Below are positions 1 to 8,404 of a stretch of DNA of 64,000 nucleotides, one piece after another; the stretch's first letter is position 1; every line of letters begins with the position of its first letter. Below the pieces are notes generated by a model that saw only the letters and a program-made list of their open reading frames with translations, searched no databases and was not told the origin of the DNA. The translations under genes were made by a program, and so were the position numbers. The DNA comes from Alicycliphilus sp. UBA6560. GTDB taxonomy: Bacteria > Pseudomonadota > Gammaproteobacteria > Burkholderiales > Burkholderiaceae_C. The stretch lies in NCBI GenBank assembly GCA_002434305.1, contig DJJU01000013.1:310001-374000 (forward strand), given 5' to 3'.

Positions 1-2602
1 GCACGGTGCAGCTGGCACCGCCGGGCTGGGCCGTGACGGTGTAGCTGGTGGGCGGCGTGCCGCCGGCAGGCGCCTGCCACGACACGGTGATCTGCGCGTT
101 GCCGGGCGTGGCCGTCACGCCCGTGGGGGCGTTCGGTGCGCCCGCCGCCAGCACGCGGACCGGCACCGCGTCGGACGCCATGCCGCTCACGTACACCGTG
201 GCGCGGTACGGGCCGGGGGCCGTGCCCGGCGGCAGCGGGTGGGTGGTCACCAGGGTTTGCCCGCCGCTTGGCACGGCGCGGGCGATCGGCAGCCACACCA
301 CGGCGCCATCGCCCTCGCCTTGCAGGCGCACCAGCGGCAGGCGCGTGGCCGACTGCTGGGTGGCGCCGCCGCTGGCTTCGCTGGCGCCGACGAGGCGCAG
401 GCCCGACAGCTCCAGTGCCTCTGAGGGAGCCACCGGGGTGGACGACGACGTGATGCGGGGGCCGTGGGCATTGCCTGCGGCGCTCGCTCGGCCATACAGC
501 AGCGCGGGGGCTGAGTGGCTGTTCAGCCCGCCCGCCACCAGCACGCGCCCGTTGGCCAGCAGCGTGGCGGTGTGGTTGCCGCGCCCTTGCGGCATGGTGC
601 CTGCCGGCTGCCAGGTACCTGACTCGGGGTCGTACACCTCGGCGCTGCTCAGGTTGGCGCCGTTGTAGCCGCCCCCGGTGACCAGCACCCGCCCGTCAGG
701 CAGCAAGGTGGCGGTGTGCAAGTTGCGCGCCTGTTGCAGGCTGGCGGCGCTGTGCCAGGCGTTCGTGGCCGGGTCGTAGATCTCGGCGCTGGCGAGGTAG
801 CCCGCGCCACCGGCATGCCCGCCGGCGACCAGCACGCGCCCGTCGGCCAGCAGCGTGGCGCTGTGCTGGTTGCGCGCCTCTTGCATGGCGGGGCCGGCTG
901 TCCAGGTGGCGGTGGCGGGGTTGTAGAACTCCACCGAGGCGGTGCCCTGGCTGGTCAGGGCGTTGCCCCCGGCCACCATCACCCGCCCGTCGGCCAGCAG
1001 CGTGGCCGTATGGCCGTAGCGCGGCATGAGCAGGGCGCCGGCCGCGCGCCAGGCGTTCGCGGCGGGGTCGTAGAGTTCGGCTTGCGCCACGTTGCCGCTG
1101 TTGGTGCCACCGGCCACGAGCACGCTGCCGCTGGGCAGCAAGGTCGCAGTGTGCGCCCAGCGCCCGTGCGCCAGGTCGGGCGCGGCGCTCCACTGCAGGG
1201 TGGCGCTGTCGTACAGCTCGGCACTGGCAGGCACCGAGGAGCCTCCGGCGACCAGCACGCGGCCATCGGCCAGCAGGGTCTGGCTGTGATAACTGCGCGC
1301 CCGCGCCATCGGCGCCGCGCCTTGCCACTGGCCCGTCCCGGCGTCGTAGCGCAGGGTGGAATTTCCAGGCGCGGCAGAGCCGCCGCTGGCGACCAGGCCG
1401 CCGGTCACGAGCACCGAGCCGTCGCGCAACAGCGTGGCGCGGTGGTCCTGGCGCAGCGCGGGCAGCGCGCCCGTGACCTCGGGCACTAGCGCATCGGCCG
1501 AGAACCGCTCGGCGCTGGCCAGTGGCCCGGGGGTGCCGTCGCCGCCCGCCACCAGCACCTCGCCCGTGTGCAGCAGCAGCGCGCCGGAGCGGGTGCGCGC
1601 CTGCGCCATGGGCGGCAGGCTGCTGGCGTTGCAGGTGCCAGGGTCGACGACTTCGCTGGCGGCCAGCGGCGTATTGCCCGCTTCGCCGCCCATGAGCAGC
1701 ACTCGGCCGCCCGGCAGCAGCGCCGCCGCGTGCCGCTCGCGGGCGGCTTGCAGCACGGCGCAGGCGCTCCAGGTGTTGCTGGCGGGGTCGTACAACTGCG
1801 TCGTGCCCACCGCGACGTTGCCGCTGCCCCGGCCGCCTGCGACCAGCACGCGGCCGTCGGGCAGCAGCGTGGCGGTGTGGTCCAGGCGCGGGCCGTCGGG
1901 CAGCGGAGCGGCGACGGTCCAGGTGGCGTCTGTGGGGTTCCAGACCAGGACGGCAGCGTCGGCGCTGATGCCGTTGTCCAGCCCTCCCACGAGCAGGACG
2001 CGGCCTGTGGCCAGCAGCGTGGCGGTGTGCTGGCGCTTGCCCATGCCGGGCATGGAGCCGGCGCTTGCCCAGGTGCGCGTGGCGGGGTCGTAGATTTCCG
2101 CGGACCGCAGCGCTTCCTGTCCGGCAGTGCCCTGCCCGCCTGCCACCAGCACGCGCCCGTCGTGCAGCAGCGTGGCGGTGTGCCGGCTGCGGCGCAGGTT
2201 CATCGCTTCGGCGGGGGTGACGGTGCCGGTGCGCGGGTCGAACGTGGCGGCGGCGCTGGTCGATGCGCTGCCGGTATGGCCGCCCGCGAGCAGCACGGTG
2301 CCGTTGGCCAGCGGCGTGGCGGTGTGGTCGGCGCGCGGGCCGGGCAGGGCCGGCCCGCCGCTCCAGCGGCCCGTGGCCGGGTCGTAGAGCTGCGTGGTGG
2401 CCAGCGGGGTGCCCCCGCTTCGCCCGCCTGCGACGAGCACGCGGCCGTCGCCCAGTTGCGTGGTGGTATGGCTGGCGCGTTCGCCGCCAAAACTGCCAGC
2501 GGCGCGCCAGCCGTCAGCCTGCGCGGTGGTGGCCACGCCCAGACACAGCACGGCGGCGTGCAGTGCGTGCCGGGCCATGGCATTCCAGAGGGAGGAGGAC
2601 AT
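1..2602 (-). CDS. Kelch-repeat beta-propeller surface protein with Fn3 domain (3' end outside window)
   Basis: Reading the minus strand from 2602 gives an open frame to the left edge, so the C-terminus is missing (about 867 residues visible). After a short N-terminal hydrophobic stretch that looks like a signal peptide (ending ATTAQA), about 14 kelch motifs of the type DGRVLVAGG recur every 50-60 residues, each followed by a YDPATxxW segment. This is enough for two beta-propellers. Then comes an Ig-like E-set resembling the C-terminal domain of galactose-oxidase-like proteins, and the start of a fibronectin type III domain (APNAPTGVTATPG). The start could be ATG 2602 or in-frame ATG 2578; neither has a clear ribosome site. 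Role: secreted or surface protein; no enzymatic activity is claimed. The gene lies just downstream of the LRR/IPTL protein on the same strand and may share its export route. Whether it also ends in an IPTL tail cannot be seen. Confidence 0.85.
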   Translation of the reverse strand, partial: MSSSLWNAMARHALHAAVLCLGVATTAQADGWRAAGSFGGERASHTTTQLGDGRVLVAGGRSGGTPLATTQLYDPATGRWSGGPALPGPRADHTATPLANGTVLLAGGHTGSASTSAAATFDPRTGTVTPAEAMNLRRSRHTATLLHDGRVLVAGGQGTAGQEALRSAEIYDPATRTWASAGSMPGMGKRQHTATLLATGRVLLVGGLDNGISADAAVLVWNPTDATWTVAAPLPDGPRLDHTATLLPDGRVLVAGGRGSGNVAVGTTQLYDPASNTWSACAVLQAARERHAAALLPGGRVLLMGGEAGNTPLAASEVVDPGTCNASSLPPMAQARTRSGALLLHTGEVLVAGGDGTPGPLASAERFSADALVPEVTGALPALRQDHRATLLRDGSVLVTGGLVASGGSAAPGNSTLRYDAGTGQWQGAAPMARARSYHSQTLLADGRVLVAGGSSVPASAELYDSATLQWSAAPDLAHGRWAHTATLLPSGSVLVAGGTNSGNVAQAELYDPAANAWRAAGALLMPRYGHTATLLADGRVMVAGGNALTSQGTASVEFYNPATATWTAGPAMQEARNQHSATLLADGRVLVAGGHAGGAGYLASAEIYDPATNAWHSAASLQQARNLHTATLLPDGRVLVTGGGYNGANLSSAEVYDPESGTWQPAGTMPQGRGNHTATLLANGRVLVAGGLNSHSAPALLYGRASAAGNAHGPRITSSSTPVAPSEALELSGLRLVGASEASGGATQQSATRLPLVRLQGEGDGAVVWLPIARAVPSGGQTLVTTHPLPPGTAPGPYRATVYVSGMASDAVPVRVLAAGAPNAPTGVTATPGNAQITVSWQAPAGGTPPTSYTVTAQPGGASCTV

Positions 2603-2619
2603 GAAGGATTTCCGTTTGC

Positions 2620-2675
2620 TATATTTTTGATAGCTGCGGGCGCTTTGCTTGAAAGCGCCGCAGCCCTTTTTCACC
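2620..2675 (+). repeat. Dispersed Comamonad repeat, copy 1, with strong hairpin
   Basis: Intergenic copy between the LRR and kelch genes. It carries the family core TTTTTGATAGCTGC followed by the paired GCGCTTT/AAAGCGC arms. Bases 2633-2664 fold into a 13-bp-class stem with one bulge and a GCTTG loop, followed on the plus side by TTTTT. It may act as a transcription-attenuating hairpin between the two minus-strand genes, although the U-tract is on the opposite side for them. Confidence 0.7.
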
Positions 2676-2692
2676 AAACTTTCGTCCGTGCG

Positions 2693-4876
2693 TCAGGGCC
2701 GGCGCAGGTGGCGTGCCGCCATCAGCCCGGTGAGCGCGGCCAGCAGGGCCAGGCTCCACTCGGCCAGCGTGGGCACCGGCTGCACGCCGCCGGCCGCGGC
2801 GGCGACACTCAGCGTGTGCGTGGCGCTGGAGGGCAGGTAACGCCGCGCCACGTCGCCGGCGTAGAGGGCGGTGAGCGTGTGCTGGCCGGCGGCGGGAAAG
2901 CGCAGGGTGCACTGGCCCGTGCCGGCGGCGTCGAGCTGCGCCGTGCACGAGGCGCCGCCGCCGCTGATGGCCACGCTGGCGCTGGCCAGCGGCGTGTCGC
3001 CGACTTCCACGGCCACGCGCGCGACCACGTCTTCGCCCACCCGCGGCGCAGCCGGCAGCACGCTCAGAAAGCGCGTGGCGGTGTCCTCGGCCAGGGCGAA
3101 GCTCAGCTCCACGGTGCAGGCAGCGGTGACGGCCGCCGTGGTCACGGCGTTGCCCGAGAACGTGGCGCCGCAGCCATTGGCGTCAATCAGCATGTAGCTG
3201 CGCTGCGGCGCGGCGGTGATGCTGGCGCGCGCGCCAGTGGCGACGGTCTGCGTGGCCGGCGCGGCGGTGCCGCCCGTGCCGTTGACCACGGCCGTCACCA
3301 GCCAGCCCTGGCCGCCCGCCTTTTGCGCCGAGCACTGCGCCGTGGCGCCCCCGCCGGTGCCGGCGCACGACCAGCTCCACGGCCCCGAGCCCGACAGCAC
3401 GCCGGGCGTGCCGGCGCGGCACAGGTTGCTGGGCGGCGTGCTCAGGACCTGTCCGTCGTCGCTGCCGCACAGGCCGTCCTGCGGCCCCGCAGCGTCCTTG
3501 ACGAACACGGGGTCGATCGCGCAGTTGGCCGTCAACGGGCCGGCGGTGAAGACGTTGCCGCTGAGCGTGCCCGGGCAGGTGCGGCTGAAGGTGGTGAACA
3601 GGTGGTAGCCGGGCGCGGGCGTCAGCGTGAACTGCACCGTGGCCCCGGCGGGCAGGATCTGCACGGTGCCGGGCGAAACGGTGCCGGTGCTGCCGTCGGT
3701 GATGGGGTCGCCCGTGCGCGCATCGCGCACCGTGGGCGTCACGTCCCAGCTGCCGGTGCAGCCATCGGCCCAGGGGCCGTTGCCGGTGACGGCGTTGTCC
3801 CAGGCCTGGTTGATGGCGGGGTCGGGGCTGTTGCGCAGGGGGTTCTTGCACATCACCGCCGACAGGGTGCTGTTCGGCGGCATGGGCGGCGAGCCGACCA
3901 GCTGGTTGTTCTGGATGTGCAAAAAGCGCAGCTTGGCCAGGCCGTCCAGCGACGGGATCTGTCCGGTCAGCTGGTTGTCGTGCACATAGAAATTCTCGAG
4001 ATTGGCCAGGCCGGTCAGCGCCGGAAGGGGCCCCCTCAACTGGTTGTATTCGACGTGAAAGCTGCGCAGCCGGGCCAGGCCGGTGAGCGGCGGGATCGCG
4101 CCGCCCAGCTGGTTGCTGGAGACGATGAAGCTGTCCAGATTCGCCAGGCCGGCGAGTGCCGTGATCGAGGTGAGCCGGTTGTTGGTGGCGGTGAAGAGCC
4201 TGAGTGCGGCCAGAGCGCTCAGGTCGGGAATGGCGCCAGTCAGCTGGTTGGTGTTGGCATTGAACTCCTCCAGCGCCGCAGCGCCCGCCATGGGGCCGAT
4301 CTGCCCGTCGAGCCGGTTGCCGCTGACGTTGAACACGCGCAGCTTGGCCAAGCCGGTCAGCGCGGGCGTTCCGCCCGTCAGCTCCCCGCCCTGGACCTCG
4401 AAGGTCTCGAGCTTGCCCAAGCCCGCCAGCGAAGGAATGGGGCCGCTGAACGTGTTGCTGCCCAGGTCGAGGCTCACGAGTTCCGTCATCGCGGCCAGCG
4501 GGGGAATGGGGCCGCTCAGCTCGTTTTGCCGCAGGTTGAGCGCCGTGAGCGCGGTCAGGTTGCCCAGCGAGGCCGGCACGCTGCCCTTGAGGCTGTTGAA
4601 GTTCAGCTTCAGCGCGGTCACGTGCGATTGCGCCGCGTCGCAGGTCACGCCCGCCCAGGTGCACTCGGTGCCGACAGCGCCCATCCAGTTGGCGTTGTTG
4701 CGCCAGTGGGCGCCGTCGGCGCTGCTGTAGAGGTCTGTCAGCGCGGCCCTCTCGGTGGGGGGAATAGCGGCCCACGCGGCGCTGCTGCCCAGCGCGGCGG
4801 CAAGCGCCAGGGCCAGCGCGCCGGCGTGCCAGCGCCGCGGGTGGGGCACCGGCGCGGCGGTTGCGGGAAAGGTCAT
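2693..4876 (-). CDS. Plant-type leucine-rich-repeat surface protein with IPTL-CTERM sorting tail
   Basis: 727 residues. A signal peptide (residues 1-36, ending SSAAWA) precedes an LRR N-cap like that of plant extracellular LRR proteins (CTWAGVTCDAA), then about eleven 20-24-residue repeats of the LxxLxLxxNxLxGxIPxL type (about residues 65-345). Next come Cys-containing and Ig-like/bacterial-repeat segments. The C-terminus is VPTLAEWSLALLAAL followed by a hydrophobic helix and a basic LRRP end, which is the IPTL-CTERM pattern of Comamonadaceae proteins thought to be handled by an exosortase-type system. Start at ATG 4876 is chosen because the signal peptide begins there. Inferred role: surface-anchored protein-protein or polysaccharide binding. 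No exosortase is present in the window. Confidence 0.88.
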   Translation of the reverse strand: MTFPATAAPVPHPRRWHAGALALALAAALGSSAAWAAIPPTERAALTDLYSSADGAHWRNNANWMGAVGTECTWAGVTCDAAQSHVTALKLNFNSLKGSVPASLGNLTALTALNLRQNELSGPIPPLAAMTELVSLDLGSNTFSGPIPSLAGLGKLETFEVQGGELTGGTPALTGLAKLRVFNVSGNRLDGQIGPMAGAAALEEFNANTNQLTGAIPDLSALAALRLFTATNNRLTSITALAGLANLDSFIVSSNQLGGAIPPLTGLARLRSFHVEYNQLRGPLPALTGLANLENFYVHDNQLTGQIPSLDGLAKLRFLHIQNNQLVGSPPMPPNSTLSAVMCKNPLRNSPDPAINQAWDNAVTGNGPWADGCTGSWDVTPTVRDARTGDPITDGSTGTVSPGTVQILPAGATVQFTLTPAPGYHLFTTFSRTCPGTLSGNVFTAGPLTANCAIDPVFVKDAAGPQDGLCGSDDGQVLSTPPSNLCRAGTPGVLSGSGPWSWSCAGTGGGATAQCSAQKAGGQGWLVTAVVNGTGGTAAPATQTVATGARASITAAPQRSYMLIDANGCGATFSGNAVTTAAVTAACTVELSFALAEDTATRFLSVLPAAPRVGEDVVARVAVEVGDTPLASASVAISGGGASCTAQLDAAGTGQCTLRFPAAGQHTLTALYAGDVARRYLPSSATHTLSVAAAAGGVQPVPTLAEWSLALLAALTGLMAARHLRRP

Positions 4877-5212
4877 GGATGTGTCCTCGTGGCTCTCGGT
4901 TTGCGGGTTACGGGTGCGCGCGGTGCGGCCCTGTGCTGCCTGCCAGTTGCAGGTAGGCGGCGGACGTCTCCAGGACGCGCCGGGCCGCTTCGGCCCATGC
5001 GATCGGGTTCATGCGAGCGTTTCCTTCAGCGAAAAAAACGGCCCTTGCTGGGCCTGGGCCGATTCTTGAAAAGGGCGCCGTGCCTGCCTATCGGCCACCT
5101 GACCGATGGCCGCGCGTTTTGCCGCGCGCTGCGCCCTGGTGGTATCCCGAAGGGGAATGGCAGCCGGGCGCCGCACCACCAAGAATTCGCGCCTCGCAAC
5201 AGGAGGACAGGC
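4877..5212. promoter_or_regulatory. 336-bp divergent intergenic region
   Basis: No credible gene found. The region separates the minus-strand LRR gene from the plus-strand LuxR-type regulator and should hold both promoters. Visible elements are a GC-rich hairpin GGGCCGCTTCGGCCC near 4983-4997 without a T-run, an inverted repeat ATCGG-N8-CCGAT near 5089-5106 that could be an operator, and a strong AGGAGG at 5201-5206 serving the TTG start at 5213. No convincing -35/-10 pair was identified. Confidence 0.4.
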
Positions 5213-6412
5213 TTGCACCAGGCATTGACGGATTTGTTGGGCGCGGTCGCCGACGAGGCGCGCTGGGCCGGGGCGCTGCACCGCTACGCCACCAGCCTGG
5301 GGGCCGACCAGGTGGGCTGGTTCGTGCTGGCCAGCGGCCCGCAGCAACTCGCGCAGCAGGGCGTGGAATTCGCCGCGCACCCGGACCCCGGCTACTGGCT
5401 GCACCTGCCGTCCGCTGCCGGCACCCCAGCGCTGGTGGGCCGCGGCGTGACGGCCGAGGCCACGCTGAGCTACGCCGCCCACTACCGCGAGCAGGACCCC
5501 CTGTGGGACGCTGCCATGGAGCGCTACGCGCAGGCGCAGCACGGCGGCGTGTGGACTGTCACGGACGGCGCCATCGCACCTGCGCGGCGGCAGCGCCACG
5601 CGGCCTTCTACAGCGACTTCCTGCGCCCGCACGGCATCGGCGCGCGCATGTTCGGCGGCAGCCGCGGCGCCGCACGCCACCCCGTGGGCAACCTGTTCGC
5701 TTCCGTGTACCGCCTGCGCGGAGGCGAAGACTTTTCAGCCGGGCAGGTGCAGCGCTTCCAGGCCGAATTCGGCGCGCTGCAGCACGCCGCCTTCCTGCAC
5801 CGCGAGGCGCTGGCACTGCGCACGCGCACGCAGGGGCTGGAGGCGCTGATGGAGCGCCTGTCCATGGGCATGCTGTTCTTCGATACCGCCGGGCGGCTGC
5901 TGCACGCCAACGCACGCGCGCGGACACTGGCCGCGCAACGCGAGCACGCCGGCCTGCGCAAGCTGCTGGCGGGCCCGCGCCAGGCCGATGCGCCCCTGCG
6001 CGCGCTGTTCACGCAGTCGCTGCGCGGCAGCAGCGGCTGCGCCGAACTGCCCGGTGGCCTGGTGCTGGTCAGCCTGGCAGCGGGCGACATGGCCTCGCTG
6101 GGCCTGCACCACGGCGCACCGGGCGTCGCCTGGATGCTGCTGGAGCGCTCGCTCGATGCGGCGGCCGCCGTCGCGCTGGCGCGCCAGGCCTACCACCTGA
6201 GCCCGGCCGAGGCGGCGCTGCTCTTGGCGCTGCTGCGCGGCCAGACGCCGCAGGACTTCGCGGACGCGCGCGGCGTGCGCATCCGCACCGTGCGCACGCA
6301 GATGAGCACGCTGCTGCTCAAGACGCGCACGCAGCGCCAGCAGGAGCTGGTGGCGCTCGTGGCGCGGCTGATGCTGCTGGCGCCCGGCGAGGCGCATGAG
6401 CGCGTGGCCTGA
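5213..6412 (+). CDS. LuxR-type helix-turn-helix transcriptional regulator
   Basis: About 399 residues from TTG 5213, chosen because AGGAGG lies 6 nt upstream; the longer open frame runs back through the opposite-strand genes and is an artefact. The first ~190 residues look like a ligand-sensing domain (YATSLGADQVGWFVLAS, then YREQDPLWDAAMERYA). A middle segment with LSMGMLFFDTAGRLLHAN is PAS-like. The C-terminal ~65 residues (HLSPAEAALLLALLRGQTPQ to RTVRTQMSTLLLKTRTQRQQ) match the LuxR-type HTH pattern. Its stop codon is only 6 bp from the convergent regulator's stop. Target genes are unknown; the divergent LRR gene is the nearest candidate. Confidence 0.75.
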   Translation: MHQALTDLLGAVADEARWAGALHRYATSLGADQVGWFVLASGPQQLAQQGVEFAAHPDPGYWLHLPSAAGTPALVGRGVTAEATLSYAAHYREQDPLWDAAMERYAQAQHGGVWTVTDGAIAPARRQRHAAFYSDFLRPHGIGARMFGGSRGAARHPVGNLFASVYRLRGGEDFSAGQVQRFQAEFGALQHAAFLHREALALRTRTQGLEALMERLSMGMLFFDTAGRLLHANARARTLAAQREHAGLRKLLAGPRQADAPLRALFTQSLRGSSGCAELPGGLVLVSLAAGDMASLGLHHGAPGVAWMLLERSLDAAAAVALARQAYHLSPAEAALLLALLRGQTPQDFADARGVRIRTVRTQMSTLLLKTRTQRQQELVALVARLMLLAPGEAHERVA

Positions 6413-6418
6413 TCGTGC

Positions 6419-7492
6419 TCAGCGGCGCAGCCGCTGCGCCAGGTCTTCCCAGTCAGCCGCACCGGTGGCTGCGAAGACGACGCGCAGGTGCTTTTTCAGC
6501 GCCGCCTCGCTCACGCCGGCCAGCCGGTGGCAGTCGGCGCGCGCATGGCCCAGGCCGGCCAGCACGGCAATGTCGCCCTGCAGCGGTGACAGCGGCAGCG
6601 CCAGCACCCGGCGTACGACCTCCACGCCCAGCGGGCGCTGCAATTGCAGCGTGAGCAAATGCTGCGCCGGCCCGCCGGCCAGGGCGTGCAGCGCCAGCCG
6701 GCTGACCGCCAGCCAGCCGCCCGGCACCGCGCTGCGCGCCGCATCGCCGGCATGGGCCACGCCCAGGCGCTGCGGCAGGTCGGGCGGCAGCGCCAGCGCG
6801 GCTGCGGCACGCAGGCCCAGGCCCGCCAGGTTGGACTGGCGCAGCAGCTGCGTGGCCGTCTCGTCGGCGTAGAGGGGGCGCTGGCCCGCGGCGTCCAGCA
6901 CCACGTGGCCCAGCGGGCCGCCGTGCCCGCCGGCCTGGCTGCAGTCGTGTCCGATGGGTTGCGCAAACGCGCGCGCCAGCCAGCCGGCCGCGCGCTCGAG
7001 CAGCGCCGCGTCGTCCGCCGTGAAGCCCGCGCCCGAGGCGCGAAACAGCATCGCGATGGCACGCGCGCGCCCGCCCGCCTCCACGCGCAGGTCCAGCGTG
7101 TGCTGGTGGCCGCTGGCGCGCACCAGCAGGTTGTAGGAGTTGGAGCGGAAGTACTGCGCGCCCGGCGCCATCAGCCGGCCGATGCGCGGGCCGTCGATGC
7201 GTGCCAGGGTGTGTACGTTGATCTCGTCCGGGCCGGCGAACAGGCGCTCGAATTCGTTCAGGAACAGGTCCTGCACCTCGGCCGGCGAATCCTCGTGGAA
7301 GAAGCCCTCGGGTCGGCCCTGCGCATCGAGCCAGAACAGCGCCGCCGCGTCGGCGCCCACCAGAGCGCGCAGGGCGGCGCAGACCTCGGGTGCGATGGGC
7401 GCCAGGCCCAGCCCCAGGCCGCACAGCAGCCCCAGGGCGCGCCACTGCCGCTGGTGCGCGGCGGCGGCGATGGAGGCGGCGGACGTGGGCAT
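6419..7492 (-). CDS. LuxR-like helix-turn-helix regulator
   Basis: 357 residues. The N-terminal part is a sensor-like domain without a firm family assignment (ALVGADAAALFWLDAQGRPE and later FRSNSYNLLVRASG). The C-terminal ~60 residues (LSPLQGDIAVLAGLGHARAD to VSEAALKKHLRVVFAATGAA) are a degenerate LuxR-type HTH in which the recognition helix is VSEAALKKHLRVVF. Overall plan and size resemble the convergent neighbour at 5213-6412, suggesting two members of one regulator family with weak identity. The gene diverges from murU, with 56 bp between the starts, so it could control that gene; this is inference. Confidence 0.65.
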   Translation of the reverse strand: MPTSAASIAAAAHQRQWRALGLLCGLGLGLAPIAPEVCAALRALVGADAAALFWLDAQGRPEGFFHEDSPAEVQDLFLNEFERLFAGPDEINVHTLARIDGPRIGRLMAPGAQYFRSNSYNLLVRASGHQHTLDLRVEAGGRARAIAMLFRASGAGFTADDAALLERAAGWLARAFAQPIGHDCSQAGGHGGPLGHVVLDAAGQRPLYADETATQLLRQSNLAGLGLRAAAALALPPDLPQRLGVAHAGDAARSAVPGGWLAVSRLALHALAGGPAQHLLTLQLQRPLGVEVVRRVLALPLSPLQGDIAVLAGLGHARADCHRLAGVSEAALKKHLRVVFAATGAADWEDLAQRLRR

Positions 7493-7548
7493 GGGCGGCG
7501 CGGCAAATGCGCGGCCATTATGAAACCGCCGCCCTACACTGCGCGCCC

Positions 7549-8307
7549 ATGACGACGATGCCCCCGATCCCCGCCATGCTGCTGGCCGCCGGCCGCGGCG
7601 AGCGCATGCGCCCGCTGACCGACACCACGCCCAAGCCGCTGCTGGCCGTGCGCGGCCGGCCGCTGCTGGAGTGGCACCTGCGCGCCCTGGCCGCGGCCGG
7701 CGTGCGGCACGCGGCCATCAACACGGCCTGGCTGGGCGAGCAGGTCAGCCAGCGGTTCTCAAGCGTTTTCGGCCTCCAGGCCGCACCGGACAAGCGCGGG
7801 CAGCTATCCATTTCATACTCGCACGAGGGCCGCGACTTCGGCCACGCGCTGGAGACGGCCGGCGGCATCGCCCGCGCGCTGCCGCTGCTGGGCGCGCCGG
7901 TGTTCTGGCTGGCCGCGGGCGACGTGTATGCGCCGGACTTCGCCTTCGACGCCGCCAGTGCCCGGCGCTTTGCCGCCAGCGGCGCGCTGGCCCACCTGTG
8001 GCTGGTGCCCAACCCGGCGCACCACCCGCGCGGCGATTTCGGCCTGTCGCCCGAGGGCCTGGCTTTGAGCCTGCCCGAGGCCAGCGCCGCGCCGCGCCAC
8101 ACCTACAGCACCCTGGCCCTGCTGCGCGCCGAGCTGTTCGCGCCGCCGTGGTGCGACATCCCGCCCGGCAACCCGCAGGGCGTGGCCGCACCGCTGGCGC
8201 CGCTGCTGCGCCGCGCCATGGACGCCGGCCGCGTGACGGCCGAGCTGTACCAGGGGTTGTGGGTGGACGTCGGCACCCCCGAGCGGCTGGCGCAGCTCAA
8301 CACCTGA
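7549..8307 (+). CDS. murU: N-acetylmuramate-1-phosphate uridylyltransferase-like nucleotidyltransferase
   Basis: 252 residues from ATG 7549. The N-terminal signature AMLLAAGRGERMRPLTDTTP with KPLL directly after is the GxGxRxxPLT...PKP nucleotide-binding motif of sugar-nucleotidyl transferases. MurU-like features include ALETAGGIARALPLLG and a WVDVGTPERLAQL end. MurU makes UDP-MurNAc from MurNAc-1-phosphate in cell-wall recycling in the cytoplasm. Its usual kinase partner AmgK is not adjacent here. Residues ~70-90 (SVFGLQAAPDKRGQLS) are encoded by a dispersed repeat and interrupt the segment between the AWLGEQ and EGRDF motifs; this is an unusual in-frame insertion. A terminator hairpin follows at 8340-8361. 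MurU versus another NTP transferase is the main uncertainty. Confidence 0.82.
   Translation: MTTMPPIPAMLLAAGRGERMRPLTDTTPKPLLAVRGRPLLEWHLRALAAAGVRHAAINTAWLGEQVSQRFSSVFGLQAAPDKRGQLSISYSHEGRDFGHALETAGGIARALPLLGAPVFWLAAGDVYAPDFAFDAASARRFAASGALAHLWLVPNPAHHPRGDFGLSPEGLALSLPEASAAPRHTYSTLALLRAELFAPPWCDIPPGNPQGVAAPLAPLLRRAMDAGRVTAELYQGLWVDVGTPERLAQLNT
7759..7818 (-). repeat. Dispersed Comamonad repeat, copy 2, inside murU
   Basis: Read on the minus strand the segment gives GGATAGCTGCCCGCGCTTG then a GGCCTGGAGGCCGAAAA block, the family pattern. It lies wholly inside the murU frame and is translated without a stop. Confidence 0.75.
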
Positions 8308-8339
8308 GAGGCCGACTGCCAGCGCCGGTGGCCGAAAGC

Positions 8340-8361
8340 GGGCAGACTGCTGCCCTTTTTT
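8340..8361 (+). terminator. Rho-independent terminator after murU
   Basis: Perfect 6-bp stem GGGCAG/CTGCCC with loop ACTG followed by six T. It lies 32 bp downstream of the murU stop and ahead of the next gene's start. Confidence 0.8.
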
Positions 8362-8404
8362 GGCACCAGCGGCGCGGGCCGGGGCCTTCGGGGAGTGCGA
8401 TCAA

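Noticed and set aside
48..2093. Plus-strand frames with a recurring PPATSTRPSxSSVAV peptide, looking like a repeat protein
   Set aside because: They are antisense translations of the kelch repeats; the minus strand gives the VLVAGG motifs and a signal peptide.
1..2600. Regular DNA repeats suggesting a CRISPR or tandem array
   Set aside because: The periodicity is that of kelch motifs at the protein level; repeat units diverge and have no spacers of uniform length.
1568..6412. Very long plus-strand open frame (1614 codons) crossing several regions
   Set aside because: In this GC-rich DNA it is the antisense shadow of the kelch and LRR genes. Only the last 399 codons, after AGGAGG and TTG 5213, look like a real regulator.
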